This document shows positions 14,315 through 24,030 of a stretch of 64,000 nt of DNA, one piece after another (position 1 is the first letter of the stretch; each line of letters starts with the position of its first letter). The position numbers and the translations under genes are program-made. Source of the stretch: Curtobacterium aurantiacum (GTDB lineage: Bacteria > Actinomycetota > Actinomycetes > Actinomycetales > Microbacteriaceae); the NCBI RefSeq assembly GCF_018598555.1, contig NZ_JAHEWN010000002.1:186001-250000 (forward strand). The letters run 5' to 3'. The notes under the pieces were generated by a model. That model did not search any database. It was not told the origin of the DNA and saw only the letters and a program-made list of their open reading frames with translations.

Positions 14315-17300
14315 TTGAACCGTGCAACACCGAACACCGACCCGAATCCCACCCCCCATCGCTTCACCCGCGTCCTGACCGCCGGCATCGCCGCCGCGGC
14401 CCTCGCGTGTGGCGGTCTCGCAGTCGGGGGCGCGGCCTCCGCAGCTCCGGCCGGGATCTCGGTGGCCGACCTCAAGCTCTCCGCCCCGCTCCGTGACGCC
14501 AAGCCGACGAAGACCGTCGCTGCGTTCGTGCGCACGACCGGCCAGGGTGCCCTCGAAGTGGACGCCAAGGCGAAGGGCGGGGACCTGACGAAGTCGCGGA
14601 CCCAGTCCTCCGCGGCCAAGAACCGCGTCGAGGCGATCCAGTCGACCGTCGCCGCGGTGCGGTCGGCCGTCAAGCGCGCCGACGCCGACGCGACCGAGCT
14701 CTACTCGACCGAGTACACCGTCCCCGGAGTCGCGGTCGTCGCCGACGTCGACGCGTTCCGGCAGATCGCGGAGCGCTCCGACGTCGAGAGCATCATCCCG
14801 CTCACGCCGAAGAAGATCGTCGAGCCGACGGTCAACGAGAACGCCGACGCCGCTCCCTCGGGCGTCGATCCCAGCCTGGTCCAGCCCGGTGCCGACGGCG
14901 TCTCGCCGAAGAACTCGGCGAGTGACGTCTACACGCGCTCGCTCAACGCCTGGCAGCAGACCGGGCACACCGGCAAGGACGTCAACGTCGCCGTCCTCGA
15001 CACCGGTCTCGACTACACGCAGGCCGACTTCGGCGGCCCCGGCACCACCGAGGCGTACCAGCAGGCCCTGGCGGACGCGAGCGGTGGCGCTCCGGATCCC
15101 AGCCTGTACGACGCGTCGAAGTTCCTCGGCGGGTACGACTTCGCCGGTGCGACCTACAACGCCGACCCGACGGACCCGAACTCCTACGACCCGGTGCCGG
15201 CTCCCGACGACAACCCGATCGACGGCAAGGGCGGCGACCACGGCACGCACGTGTCCGGCTCGATCGCCGGCTACGGCCTGACCGCCGACAAGCAGCAGTT
15301 CGACGGCGACTACACCAAGCTCACCACGCAGCAGGTGCAGGACATGTGGATCGGTCCGGGCACCGCGCCCGAAGCCGGCCTGTACGCCCTGAAGGTCTTC
15401 GGTGACAACGGCGGTTCCACCGACGTCACCGGTGCCGCGCTCGACTGGGTCGGCCAGGCGCTCACCGAGGGCAAGGACATCAACGTCCTGAACCTGTCGC
15501 TCGGCTCCGACTACGGCGCGCCGGACGACCCCGACAACGCCAAGATCGACGCACTGACCGCTCGCGGCGTGCTCCCCGTGATCGCCTCGGGCAACGCCGA
15601 CGACTTCACCGACATCGGTGGATCGCCGGGCAACGCCGAGGGTGCGCTCACCGTCGCCGCGAGCGCCACCGGCCAGTCGCTGTACGACGGTGTCGAGGTC
15701 ACGGCCCCGGCCGACGTCGCGAAGACCTACCGCTCGCAGTACTCGCAGAACTTCCAGGGCACGCTGCCGGTCGAGGGTGACGTCGTCGTCCCGTCCGCGA
15801 ACATCGACGGCTGTGCGGCGTTCAGCGCCGCCGACGCCGCGAAGATCGCGGGCAAGGTCGTCTGGCTGAAGTGGACGGACGCCGCGCTCGAGTGCGGTTC
15901 CGGCGTGCGCTTCAACAACGTCGAGGCCGCCGGCGGCGTCGGCGTGCTCCTCGCGGGGACGCTCGACACCTTCGAATCGGGCGTCGGTGGCAACGCGACC
16001 ATCCCGGGTGCCGAGCTGACCGCGAAGAGCGTGGCGAGCCTCCGGGCCACCGCCACGGCGGGGACCCTGCACGTGCGCTTCGCGGACGAGCTCACGGGCT
16101 TCGAGGTCGCCACCGAGGCGGACGCCGTGAACACGCTCGCGTCGTTCACCAGCCGTGGCGTGCACGGGTCGTTCGACGACATCGTCAAGCCGGACATCGC
16201 CGGCCCCGGGGTCAACGTGATCTCCGCGGCCAACGGCACCGGTGACGGTCGCATGTCGATGAGCGGCACCTCGATGGCCACGCCGGACGTCGCGGGCATC
16301 GCAGCGCTGACGTTCCAGTCGCACCCGACGTGGTCCGCCCCGCAGGTCAAGGCGGCGCTGATGAACACGGCGACCCACGACGTGAAGGACGGCGACCGTT
16401 CGGCGACCCTGCTCCGCCAGGGCACCGGTCGTGTGGACGCGCTGCAGGCGGTCACCGCCGGCACCACGGTCCGCAGCGCCGACAACGACCAGCTCGTCAC
16501 CGCGTCGTTCGGTGTCGTCGAGGTCGCCGGCGCGACGAGCGAGACCCGGACCCTGCGGATCGACAACACCGACAGCACGGCGCACACGTACGACGTGTCG
16601 TACCAGCCGCAGGTGACGCAGCCGGGCGTGACGTTCGCGCTCAGCTCGAAGCAGGTCACGGTGCCCGCCAACGGCACCGCGTCGGTCACGCTGACCTTCT
16701 CGGTCACCGACCCGACGCAGCTCCGCCGGGTCATCGACCCCACGCAGGAAGCCGTCCAGCAGGGCTACCAGCGCGAGTTCGTGGCAGCAGCCTCCGGCAT
16801 CGTGGCGTTCGCGCCGACCGACAGCACGCTCAACCCGATGCGTCTCGGTGTCTACGTGGCACCGAAGCCCGTCAGCGCGGTGCGTGCCCGGACCACGGTC
16901 TCGTTCACGGGACCGGGCAAGTCGGCCGAGCTCACGCTCAAGGGCCGCACGCTCGACCAGGGCGGACTGACGACCGGCTACCACGCCGCCGTCGCTCCGT
17001 TCGTGCTCGGCGGCACCGACCCGGCCGAGGCGTTCCCCGAGGGTTCGGCGACGCGCTCGCTGCAGGCGGCCGACGTCCGTTCCTACGGTGCGTCGTACGA
17101 CAAGGCCTCGGGCACCCTCGCGTTCGGCGTGCAGACCGCTGGTCCGGACGCCAACCCCGGTGCCGTGACCAACGTCGAGGTCCTCATCGACACGGACCGT
17201 GACGGCGAGCCCGACTACCTGGTGTACGACGCGAAGTCAGCGACCGTGGACGCCACGCTCGCCACGACGGTCAACCTGGCGACGGGCAAGACGGTCGACG

Positions 17301-17962
17301 CGCAGCCGCTCAACGGCGGTGCACCCGGGCAGGACGTCAACACGTTCGACAGCTCCGTGAAGGTGCTGACCGTCGCTGCGAAGGCGATCGGTTCGTCGAA
17401 GAAGTTCGACTACACCGTGCTGACGGAGTCGGCCTACGCCCCGGGTGCCGCCACCAGCGGTTCCTCGGTCGTGGACGAGACGAAGGCGGCCACGTTCGAC
17501 CCGTCGAAGCCGAAGCTGTCGTTCTCGCAGGACGGTGCGACCGGCGTGCTGTTCGCCGACGCCGACTCCCTCACGGTCACCCGTGCGTCGGGTGTCACCA
17601 AGGCGACGGTGCTGCTGCTCCACCTCGACAACGCGGCGGGCAAGCAGGCCGACACGTCGACGATCACCGTGATCCCGCCGACGCTGGCGCTGGCCGAGGG
17701 CAGCAAGGTGACCGTGAGCGGGACGGCGAAGGTCGGCTCGACCCTCGCCGCGAAGCACGGCACCTGGAGCACGACGAAGGCGACGTACAAGTACCAGTGG
17801 CTGCGTGACGGCAAGGCCGTCGGGTCCGCCACGGGCACGAAGTACAAGCTCGGCTCGTCCGACGTCGGGCACCGCATCAGCGTGCGGGTGACGGCCCACG
17901 CCTCCGGGTACGAGGACGGCACCGCCAAGTCCGGGGCGACCGCGAAGGTCACGCGCCGCTAG
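14315..17962 (+). CDS. Secreted subtilisin-like serine protease (S8) with PA domain
   Basis: 1215 aa from TTG 14315. AGGAG at 14302-14306 is 8 nt upstream of this TTG, whereas the in-frame GTG at 14306 overlaps it and is poorly placed. Signal peptide: residues 1 to ~42 (ending ASAAPA), then a propeptide (FVRTTGQGALEVDA...YTVPGVAVVADVDAFRQIAER, inhibitor-I9-like). The catalytic triad is visible: D229 (VAVLDTGLDY), H309 (DHGTHVSGS) and S653 (MSGTSMATPDVAGIA). A PA-type insert (VVWLKWTDAALECGSGVRF..GGVGVLLAG) lies between H and S. After it come Fn3-like regions and a C-terminal Ig-like repeat (VSGTAKVGSTLAAKHGTWS...YQWLRDG). No sorting signal, so it is probably released. Roles: extracellular protein degradation. 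Confidence 0.93.
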   Translation: MNRATPNTDPNPTPHRFTRVLTAGIAAAALACGGLAVGGAASAAPAGISVADLKLSAPLRDAKPTKTVAAFVRTTGQGALEVDAKAKGGDLTKSRTQSSAAKNRVEAIQSTVAAVRSAVKRADADATELYSTEYTVPGVAVVADVDAFRQIAERSDVESIIPLTPKKIVEPTVNENADAAPSGVDPSLVQPGADGVSPKNSASDVYTRSLNAWQQTGHTGKDVNVAVLDTGLDYTQADFGGPGTTEAYQQALADASGGAPDPSLYDASKFLGGYDFAGATYNADPTDPNSYDPVPAPDDNPIDGKGGDHGTHVSGSIAGYGLTADKQQFDGDYTKLTTQQVQDMWIGPGTAPEAGLYALKVFGDNGGSTDVTGAALDWVGQALTEGKDINVLNLSLGSDYGAPDDPDNAKIDALTARGVLPVIASGNADDFTDIGGSPGNAEGALTVAASATGQSLYDGVEVTAPADVAKTYRSQYSQNFQGTLPVEGDVVVPSANIDGCAAFSAADAAKIAGKVVWLKWTDAALECGSGVRFNNVEAAGGVGVLLAGTLDTFESGVGGNATIPGAELTAKSVASLRATATAGTLHVRFADELTGFEVATEADAVNTLASFTSRGVHGSFDDIVKPDIAGPGVNVISAANGTGDGRMSMSGTSMATPDVAGIAALTFQSHPTWSAPQVKAALMNTATHDVKDGDRSATLLRQGTGRVDALQAVTAGTTVRSADNDQLVTASFGVVEVAGATSETRTLRIDNTDSTAHTYDVSYQPQVTQPGVTFALSSKQVTVPANGTASVTLTFSVTDPTQLRRVIDPTQEAVQQGYQREFVAAASGIVAFAPTDSTLNPMRLGVYVAPKPVSAVRARTTVSFTGPGKSAELTLKGRTLDQGGLTTGYHAAVAPFVLGGTDPAEAFPEGSATRSLQAADVRSYGASYDKASGTLAFGVQTAGPDANPGAVTNVEVLIDTDRDGEPDYLVYDAKSATVDATLATTVNLATGKTVDAQPLNGGAPGQDVNTFDSSVKVLTVAAKAIGSSKKFDYTVLTESAYAPGAATSGSSVVDETKAATFDPSKPKLSFSQDGATGVLFADADSLTVTRASGVTKATVLLLHLDNAAGKQADTSTITVIPPTLALAEGSKVTVSGTAKVGSTLAAKHGTWSTTKATYKYQWLRDGKAVGSATGTKYKLGSSDVGHRISVRVTAHASGYEDGTAKSGATAKVTRR

Positions 17963-17994
17963 CCAGGCGCTCGGCGCGGTTCGCGCGTCACATG

Positions 17995-18044
17995 GTGAGC
18001 AGAAGAGGTCGGGTCCCGAGTGGGGATCCGACCTCTTCTGCTCA
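17995..18044. repeat. Dispersed palindromic element, family A, copy 4 (covarying)
   Basis: GTGAGCAGAAGAGGTCGG at 17995-18012 pairs with CCGACCTCTTCTGCTCAC at 18027-18044, and the stem continues with one G-T mismatch and a few more pairs. Compared with the other copies, AAATGG is changed to AAGAGG, and the other arm carries the matching change. It lies 32 bp after the subtilase stop. Confidence 0.88.
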
Positions 18045-18099
18045 CGAAGCGCATGCGACGTGCACCCCACGCATCATGAGAACGCGCGTTCGGGACAGG

Positions 18100-18114
18100 T
18101 AGTTAGACAAACTA
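18100..18114. promoter_or_regulatory. Small inverted repeat upstream of a 54-aa gene
   Basis: TAGTT-agaca-AACTA lies 26 bp before the start of the small gene at 18140, in an AT-rich patch. Form and length resemble operators of MarR-type repressors, but no such regulator is nearby. Inference from symmetry only. Confidence 0.35.
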
Positions 18115-18139
18115 GTGAAGCGGTGCCAGTGTTGTTCAC

Positions 18140-18304
18140 ATGCAGAACACGCTGAACCAGCTCCGGTCCAACCCGGTCGAATGGCGCCGTCGTGGACTCA
18201 CCCCGCCGGACGTCATCCAGGCCATGATCGAGCAGCGCCTGGCCGAGCCGGGGCACTCCCAGCCCGTCGGTGACCCGTCGTACCAGGACTTCTTCCGCAG
18301 CTGA
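18140..18304 (+). CDS. Small hypothetical protein, 54 aa
   Basis: ATG 18140 to TGA 18302-18304 encodes 54 residues (starts MQNTLNQLRSNPVEWRRRGL, ends PSYQDFFRS). The middle (TPPDVIQAMIEQRLAE) should be an amphipathic helix; the protein is soluble with no signal or membrane helix. Codon third positions are almost all G or C, as in real genes here. It has its own upstream AT-rich region and is followed by a strong palindromic terminator shared with the convergent antitoxin-like gene. I do not recognise the family. Confidence 0.6.
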   Translation: MQNTLNQLRSNPVEWRRRGLTPPDVIQAMIEQRLAEPGHSQPVGDPSYQDFFRS

Positions 18305-18336
18305 CGCGGGGCCGGTCGGGCGGTTCGTGACGTTCC

Positions 18337-18392
18337 GACCGACGGACAGGAGGCGCGGTGCCAGCTGGCACCGCGCCTCCTGTCCGTCGGTC
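18337..18392. terminator. Perfect 56-bp palindrome between convergent genes (family B, copy 1)
   Basis: Positions 18337-18364 and 18365-18392 are exact inverted copies: GACCGACGGACAGGAGGCGC... through GGTGCCAG|CTGGCACC. There is no spacer, so 28 bp arms. It lies 32 bp after the stop of the 54-aa gene and 16 bp after the stop of the convergent antitoxin-like gene, which fits a bidirectional terminator. Confidence 0.85.
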
Positions 18393-18408
18393 CGTGACGT
18401 CTCGGACG

Positions 18409-18582
18409 TCACCTGCCGATCTTGCCGTCCGCCGCGTTCTGCGCCTTGTCGACCTGGTCGCCGTGCCCGCCGCCGGTCGCCTTGTCCGCGGCGTCGCCCG
18501 CCTTGTCGAGGCCAGCGTCCGTGGCCTTCTCGCCCTTGTCGCTGTCGGCGAAGTCCTTCGCCTTGTCTCCGAGGCCGCTCAT
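18409..18582 (-). CDS. Small protein resembling the Rv0909/MT0933 antitoxin family
   Basis: 57 aa, starting MSGLGDKAKDFADSDKGEKA. ATG 18582 has AAGGAG 6 nt upstream. The low-complexity, highly charged sequence with K-A-D repeats and the segment DKATGGGHGDQVDKAQNAAD matches what I know of the mycobacterial MT0933-like antitoxin family (Rv0909 pairs with an SRPBCC-type toxin, Rv0910). It also resembles CsbD-type stress proteins. No toxin gene is adjacent; the closest SRPBCC protein is 4.9 kb away and not in an operon with it. A toxin-antitoxin role here is therefore unproven. Confidence 0.7.
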   Translation of the reverse strand: MSGLGDKAKDFADSDKGEKATDAGLDKAGDAADKATGGGHGDQVDKAQNAADGKIGR

Positions 18583-18724
18583 GTCGTGCTCCTTCGTGTC
18601 GTGGATCTGGACGCGTCCGACCGTGCTCCGACCGATCCGGACGGGCACCCAGGTGCGCAGGTTGTGGACAGAGGGCCGACCGTCCACCGCTGTCGTGCCG
18701 GGTGACGCGGAGGTGACCAGCCGA

Positions 18725-20137
<1,413 letters not shown>

Positions 20138-20139
20138 CG

Positions 20140-20697
20140 ATGCGGATCCTGTTCGTCTGCAGCGGCAACATCTGCCGGTCCCCGCTCGGCGCGCAGGTCC
20201 TGACGGCGCGGCTCGGCCCGGACGCCCCGGCGTTCGTCGTCGAGTCGGCCGGCACCATCGCCGACGACGGCGCCCCGATGGACGCCGCCGCGGCCGAACA
20301 GTCCGTACGGCTCGGGGGTGACCCGACGACGCACCGGTCGCGGTACCTGACGGCGGACATCGTCGAGCGTGCCGACCTGGTGCTGACCGCCGAGCGGTCG
20401 CACCGTGCAGCCGCCGTCTCCCTGGCGCCCCGGGCGTCCAAGCGGACGTTCACGATCAAGCAGTTCGCGCGGGTGCTCGCCGGCCTCGAGCCCGGTGACC
20501 TGGCCGACGTCACGTCGCCGCAGGAGCTCGTGGAGCGCGTCGCCCGGCTGCGCGGCACCGTCCCGCCGCCCGCCGACCCGGCCGACGACGACGTGGACGA
20601 CCCGTACCGCCGCTCGACGGCGACCCACCAGCGCGTCGCCGACGAACTCGACGTGGCCCTGACGGGCATCGCGGACGCGTTGCGCGCCGTGGTCTGA
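20140..20697 (+). CDS. Low-molecular-weight protein-tyrosine phosphatase
   Basis: 185 aa. MRILFVCSGNICRSPLG holds the C-X5-R-S phosphate loop (C7, R13). DVDDPYRRS near the C-terminus carries the general-acid Asp of the DP motif. The segment after the P-loop (ADLVLTAERSHRAAAVSLAPRASKRTFTIKQFARVL) is typical of actinobacterial Wzb/PtpA-like enzymes. Such phosphatases remove phosphate from tyrosine kinases of polysaccharide export; a cognate BY-kinase is encoded 11 kb downstream. ATG 20140 is favoured over GTG 20134 because MRILFVC is the canonical start. Translation is probably coupled to purA. Confidence 0.92.
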   Translation: MRILFVCSGNICRSPLGAQVLTARLGPDAPAFVVESAGTIADDGAPMDAAAAEQSVRLGGDPTTHRSRYLTADIVERADLVLTAERSHRAAAVSLAPRASKRTFTIKQFARVLAGLEPGDLADVTSPQELVERVARLRGTVPPPADPADDDVDDPYRRSTATHQRVADELDVALTGIADALRAVV

Positions 20698-20703
20698 TCC
20701 CCT

Positions 20704-20751
20704 GACGGTCAGGAGGCCCGGTGCCAGCTGGCACCGGGCCTCCCGTCCGTC
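20704..20751. terminator. Palindrome between convergent genes (family B, copy 2)
   Basis: GGAGGCCCGGTGCCAG faces CTGGCACCGGGCCTCC with no spacer (centre between 20728 and 20729), extended outward by GACGG / CCGTC with two mismatches. It lies between the stops of the phosphatase (20697) and the metallophosphoesterase (20758). It shares its core with the copy at 18337. Confidence 0.8.
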
Positions 20752-20757
20752 CTCGTC

Positions 20758-23373
20758 CTAGCGACCGGTGCCGGCGTCCGTTCCGGGGCCGGTCACGCGG
20801 GGCAGGCCGGCGAAGCGGCGCCTCAGCAGCACCGCTGCGCCGGTCACGAGCAGCAGCAGCGCGGTGACGCCGAGGAGTCCGAGGCCGTGTGCGCCGGTGT
20901 AGGCGAGTTCGCCGTCGGCGACCGGACGGTCGTCCGCGCCACCGTCCGCACCTGGGACGACCACGGGGACCGCCGGAGCGACGGCGTCGCCGTCTCCCGC
21001 GCCACCGTCACCGGCACCGGGCGTGCCGTCACCGGCACCGGGCGTGCCGTCACCGGGGGTACCGGGCGTGGGAGCGTCCGGGTCCTCCGGCTCGGCCGCG
21101 GCGGGCACCGCGACCGCGAACGCGACGGGCGTCCCGCTGCGTGTGCCGATCGACTGGACGGCCTCGGCCGCGCCGGTCTCGACCGCACGGGCGGCGGCGA
21201 CCCGTCGGGTGTCGTCGCCGGTCAGCTCGACCGTCCAGCTGCCGTCGGAGGCGACCTCGGTGCGGCCGTCGACCGCGCCGGAGAGCGTGACGGTGGCACC
21301 GGGGTGTCCGTCACCGGAGATCGCGGTCGGGACGACCTCGGTGCCCGGCTCGTCGACGGTGAGCGCGTCGAGGTCGGCGCGGGCCGTCAGCCAGGACTCG
21401 GCACCGATCGGGTGGTCGACCACGCGGGTCTCACCGATGCAGCCGTTCCAGCCGTTCGTGGCGGCGTCGTCGACCCAGTCGCTGCCGAACAGCCACGGCA
21501 TGCCGTCCTGCACGGTCTGCCCGCCGGTGTCGGTGGCGTTGCGGAGCACCGGAGCACCGTCGATGTACATCGTCGTGGTGCGGGCGTCGGCGTCGTTCAC
21601 GAGGGCGACGTGCAGCCAGCGGCCGGGGATGATCTCACCGGACCACGCGGTGCGGTCACCCTTCGCAGCGTCCGCGGTGATCTCGGTCCACTGGAACTCC
21701 TTGAGGTTCGAGATGCCGAGGGCGACCGGCGACGCGGTCCAGTCCCAGCGGGTCTGCGGGACACCGATCTGCGAGCGGTTGCCGCTCCGGACGATGGCCT
21801 TCGACCACGAGTTCGCGCCGTCGGTCCAGGACGGGTCGACCTCGAGGAACGTCTCGATCGTGTAGCCGTCCGGGAACGTCGCACGGTCGACGGTGGTGTC
21901 ACCGGGCGAGGTCAGTGCGCTGAAGCGCTTCGCGGCCTTGTCGGCGTTCGCGAAGCAGAGCCCGGCGCCGTCGGACGACAGCGGGTGGGCCTCGTCGACG
22001 ATCGTCACGTCGGCGTCCTGCGCGGTCGGGGAGCCCGACTCGGCGTGGGTCATGCGGGTGAGGTCGGCGTCGCCGACGACGTCGTCCACGGTGGCACCGG
22101 GGGCGAGGGTGCCGGGCTCCTGTGCACCGGGGCGCCACCACGCCAGGGTGCCGTCGACCTCGGTGTGGTCGGCGCGGCCACCGGGGAGCTCGGTGGTGAC
22201 GGGCGGAGCGCCCTCGAACCCGTCGAGCAGCATCTGGCGGGCCCGGTCGATGAGCGGCGGCTCGTCGGCGGAACCGGCACGGAAGTCCGGCGCGAACCCG
22301 GCGAAGCGGGTGCGGAAGTCGACCGGCACCGTGTAGCGCTGGTTGGCGGCGTCGAGCAGCGGCTGGTCGTAGGAGGTCAGGGTCTCGGACGGCTTCCACG
22401 TCACCCACGGCGACGCGGTCTGCATCGCGAGGGTGCCGTTCGTCAGGTCGAACTCCATCAGGCCGAGGTAGCCGTTGCCGCCCTCGTAGTCCATCTGGTG
22501 GTCGATGAGGACCTGGGTGACCGCGTGGCCCGCGGTGTTCGTGCGGCTCTTCCACGTGGACCCGTGGAAGTGCCCGTTGAGCGTCAGGAACACCTGGTCG
22601 TTCGGGGCGATGACGTTCTTCCACAGGCGTTCGCCGTAGGCCGTGTCGACCGCGGTGAGGCCGTCGGTGGCGATGTTGATGACCTCGTGCGAGGTGAGGA
22701 TCGTCGGCAGGGTGGGGTGGGCCGCGATGACCTGGTTCGCCCAGGCGAGGGTCTCGTCCGAGGCCCGCCACGGCAGCGCGAGCGAGAGGAACCGCTGCCC
22801 TTCGGCCTCGAACACGTGGAACTGGCTCAGCCCGGTGCGGTCGGTGCCGGACTCGACGGTCGACTGGCCGGTGGCGCGGGACGCCGGGAAGGTGCGCAGG
22901 TACGGCTCGGCGGCCAGGTCGTACGAGGTGTCGAACACGGTGTCCGCGGAGTTCCGGACGTCGTGGTTGCCCGTCGTGATGCTGTACGGCAGGTCGGCGT
23001 CGTCGAGCACCGACATCGCCCGGTCCGCTGCCTGCCACTCGCCGGCCTGGCCGACCTGGTCGACGACGTCGCCGACGTGCGTGGTGAAGGGGATGTGCAG
23101 CTCGTCGGCGTGCTCGGCGAGCCACTCCGTCTGCACGTGGAACGGGTCGTCGCCGTAGCGGGGGACGAACTGCGAGGCCGAGTAGCGCGAGTAGAACTGC
23201 GTGTCCGGCAGCACCGCGAGGGTGAAGCGGGAGGCGAGGTCGGCGGCGGGGGCGGCGGCTGCGGCGGCCGGTGCCGGAACGGCGGCGAGGAGGGGGACAC
23301 CGACGGCGGCGGCGAGGGCGAGGGCGGTGGCGGCCACTGCGGGGGATCTGTGGCGGGAGCGGGGTGGGGTCAC
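20758..23373 (-). CDS. Wall-anchored calcineurin-type metallophosphoesterase with LamG-like domain
   Basis: 871 aa, GTG start 23373. Signal peptide: about residues 1-42 (alanine-rich, ending AAAAPA). Metallophosphoesterase motifs: LAVLPDTQFY (D), HVGDVVDQ (GD), TTGNHDVR (GNHD), ILTSHE (H) and LNGHFHGS (GHxH), together a dinuclear metal site. From about residue 420 to 690 comes a laminin-G/concanavalin-like domain (LCFANADKAAKRFSAL..., YTIETFLEVDPSW, LHVALVNDADARTTTMYIDGAPV, GCIGETRVVD). An Ig-like segment and a glycine/proline spacer lead to LAYTG at residue 823, a hydrophobic helix and RRRFAG. Probably a wall-bound phosphatase or phosphodiesterase. Substrate unknown. Confidence 0.9.
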   Translation of the reverse strand: MTPPRSRHRSPAVAATALALAAAVGVPLLAAVPAPAAAAAAPAADLASRFTLAVLPDTQFYSRYSASQFVPRYGDDPFHVQTEWLAEHADELHIPFTTHVGDVVDQVGQAGEWQAADRAMSVLDDADLPYSITTGNHDVRNSADTVFDTSYDLAAEPYLRTFPASRATGQSTVESGTDRTGLSQFHVFEAEGQRFLSLALPWRASDETLAWANQVIAAHPTLPTILTSHEVINIATDGLTAVDTAYGERLWKNVIAPNDQVFLTLNGHFHGSTWKSRTNTAGHAVTQVLIDHQMDYEGGNGYLGLMEFDLTNGTLAMQTASPWVTWKPSETLTSYDQPLLDAANQRYTVPVDFRTRFAGFAPDFRAGSADEPPLIDRARQMLLDGFEGAPPVTTELPGGRADHTEVDGTLAWWRPGAQEPGTLAPGATVDDVVGDADLTRMTHAESGSPTAQDADVTIVDEAHPLSSDGAGLCFANADKAAKRFSALTSPGDTTVDRATFPDGYTIETFLEVDPSWTDGANSWSKAIVRSGNRSQIGVPQTRWDWTASPVALGISNLKEFQWTEITADAAKGDRTAWSGEIIPGRWLHVALVNDADARTTTMYIDGAPVLRNATDTGGQTVQDGMPWLFGSDWVDDAATNGWNGCIGETRVVDHPIGAESWLTARADLDALTVDEPGTEVVPTAISGDGHPGATVTLSGAVDGRTEVASDGSWTVELTGDDTRRVAAARAVETGAAEAVQSIGTRSGTPVAFAVAVPAAAEPEDPDAPTPGTPGDGTPGAGDGTPGAGDGGAGDGDAVAPAVPVVVPGADGGADDRPVADGELAYTGAHGLGLLGVTALLLLVTGAAVLLRRRFAGLPRVTGPGTDAGTGR

Positions 23374-23468
23374 GCGACGATGCTGGTGGCGACGTCTGTC
23401 CCGCTGGTTTCCTGAGTGTGACCACAGCGTGAGCGGCGGGCGACGACCACCCCTGCCACGATGAGCGC

Positions 23469-23960
23469 ATGCCCGTCGTCGAGTCCCGCTGCGTCATCCC
23501 GGTCGAGCCGCAGGTGGCGTTCGCCGTCTCGCAGACGCAGGGGGCGATCCGGAAGCGGTGGGACCCCTTCATCCGCCGCCAGCACCTGATGGACGGTGCG
23601 ACCGTGCCGGCGAAGGGCGTCCGGACGTACACGGTGCAGCGGTTCGGGCTCGCGATGGAGAGCGAGTACGTCTCGTACCACCCGCCGTCGAACGTCGGGA
23701 TGAAGATGACGAAGGGCTCCTGGTTCTTCGAGCGGATGGGCGGCGGCTGGCGCTTCACGGCGGCCGACGGCCAGCCCGGGCACACCCTGGCCGTCTGGCG
23801 CTACAACTTCACGTGCCGGCCGAAGTGGCTCGCGCCGGTCGCCGAGCGGATCGGCGCACTGGTGCTGCAGCGGGACATCGACCGCCGCATCGCCGGGTTC
23901 GCCCGCGGCTGCGAGGACCCGGTCGTCCTGGCCCACGTGGCCGCCCAGCGCGCCGCCTGA
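23469..23960 (+). CDS. SRPBCC (START/Bet v1-like) protein
   Basis: 163 aa. The pattern VESRCVIPVEPQVAFAVSQTQGAIRKRWDPFIRRQHLMDG...GVRTYTVQRFGLAMESEYVSYHPPSNVGMKM...WRFTAADGQPGHTLAVWRYNFTCRPKWLAPVAERIG is the helix-grip fold of polyketide-cyclase-like SRPBCC proteins, with the late C-terminal helix. These bind hydrophobic ligands; one member (Rv0910) is a toxin paired with the Rv0909 family. A CACGAT box 6 nt before ATG 23469 may serve as a leaderless -10. Divergent from the metallophosphoesterase gene. Confidence 0.8.
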   Translation: MPVVESRCVIPVEPQVAFAVSQTQGAIRKRWDPFIRRQHLMDGATVPAKGVRTYTVQRFGLAMESEYVSYHPPSNVGMKMTKGSWFFERMGGGWRFTAADGQPGHTLAVWRYNFTCRPKWLAPVAERIGALVLQRDIDRRIAGFARGCEDPVVLAHVAAQRAA

Positions 23961-24030
23961 ACGGGCCCACCAGACGCCGGCGTCGTGCAGGCCGAGTCGG
24001 TTCGGAAGACGCCGTCGTCGTACTGAGGCG

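Noticed and set aside
14279..16984. 901-codon minus-strand open frame opposite the subtilase
   Set aside because: Shadow frame. The subtilase has a complete catalytic triad and a ribosome binding site.
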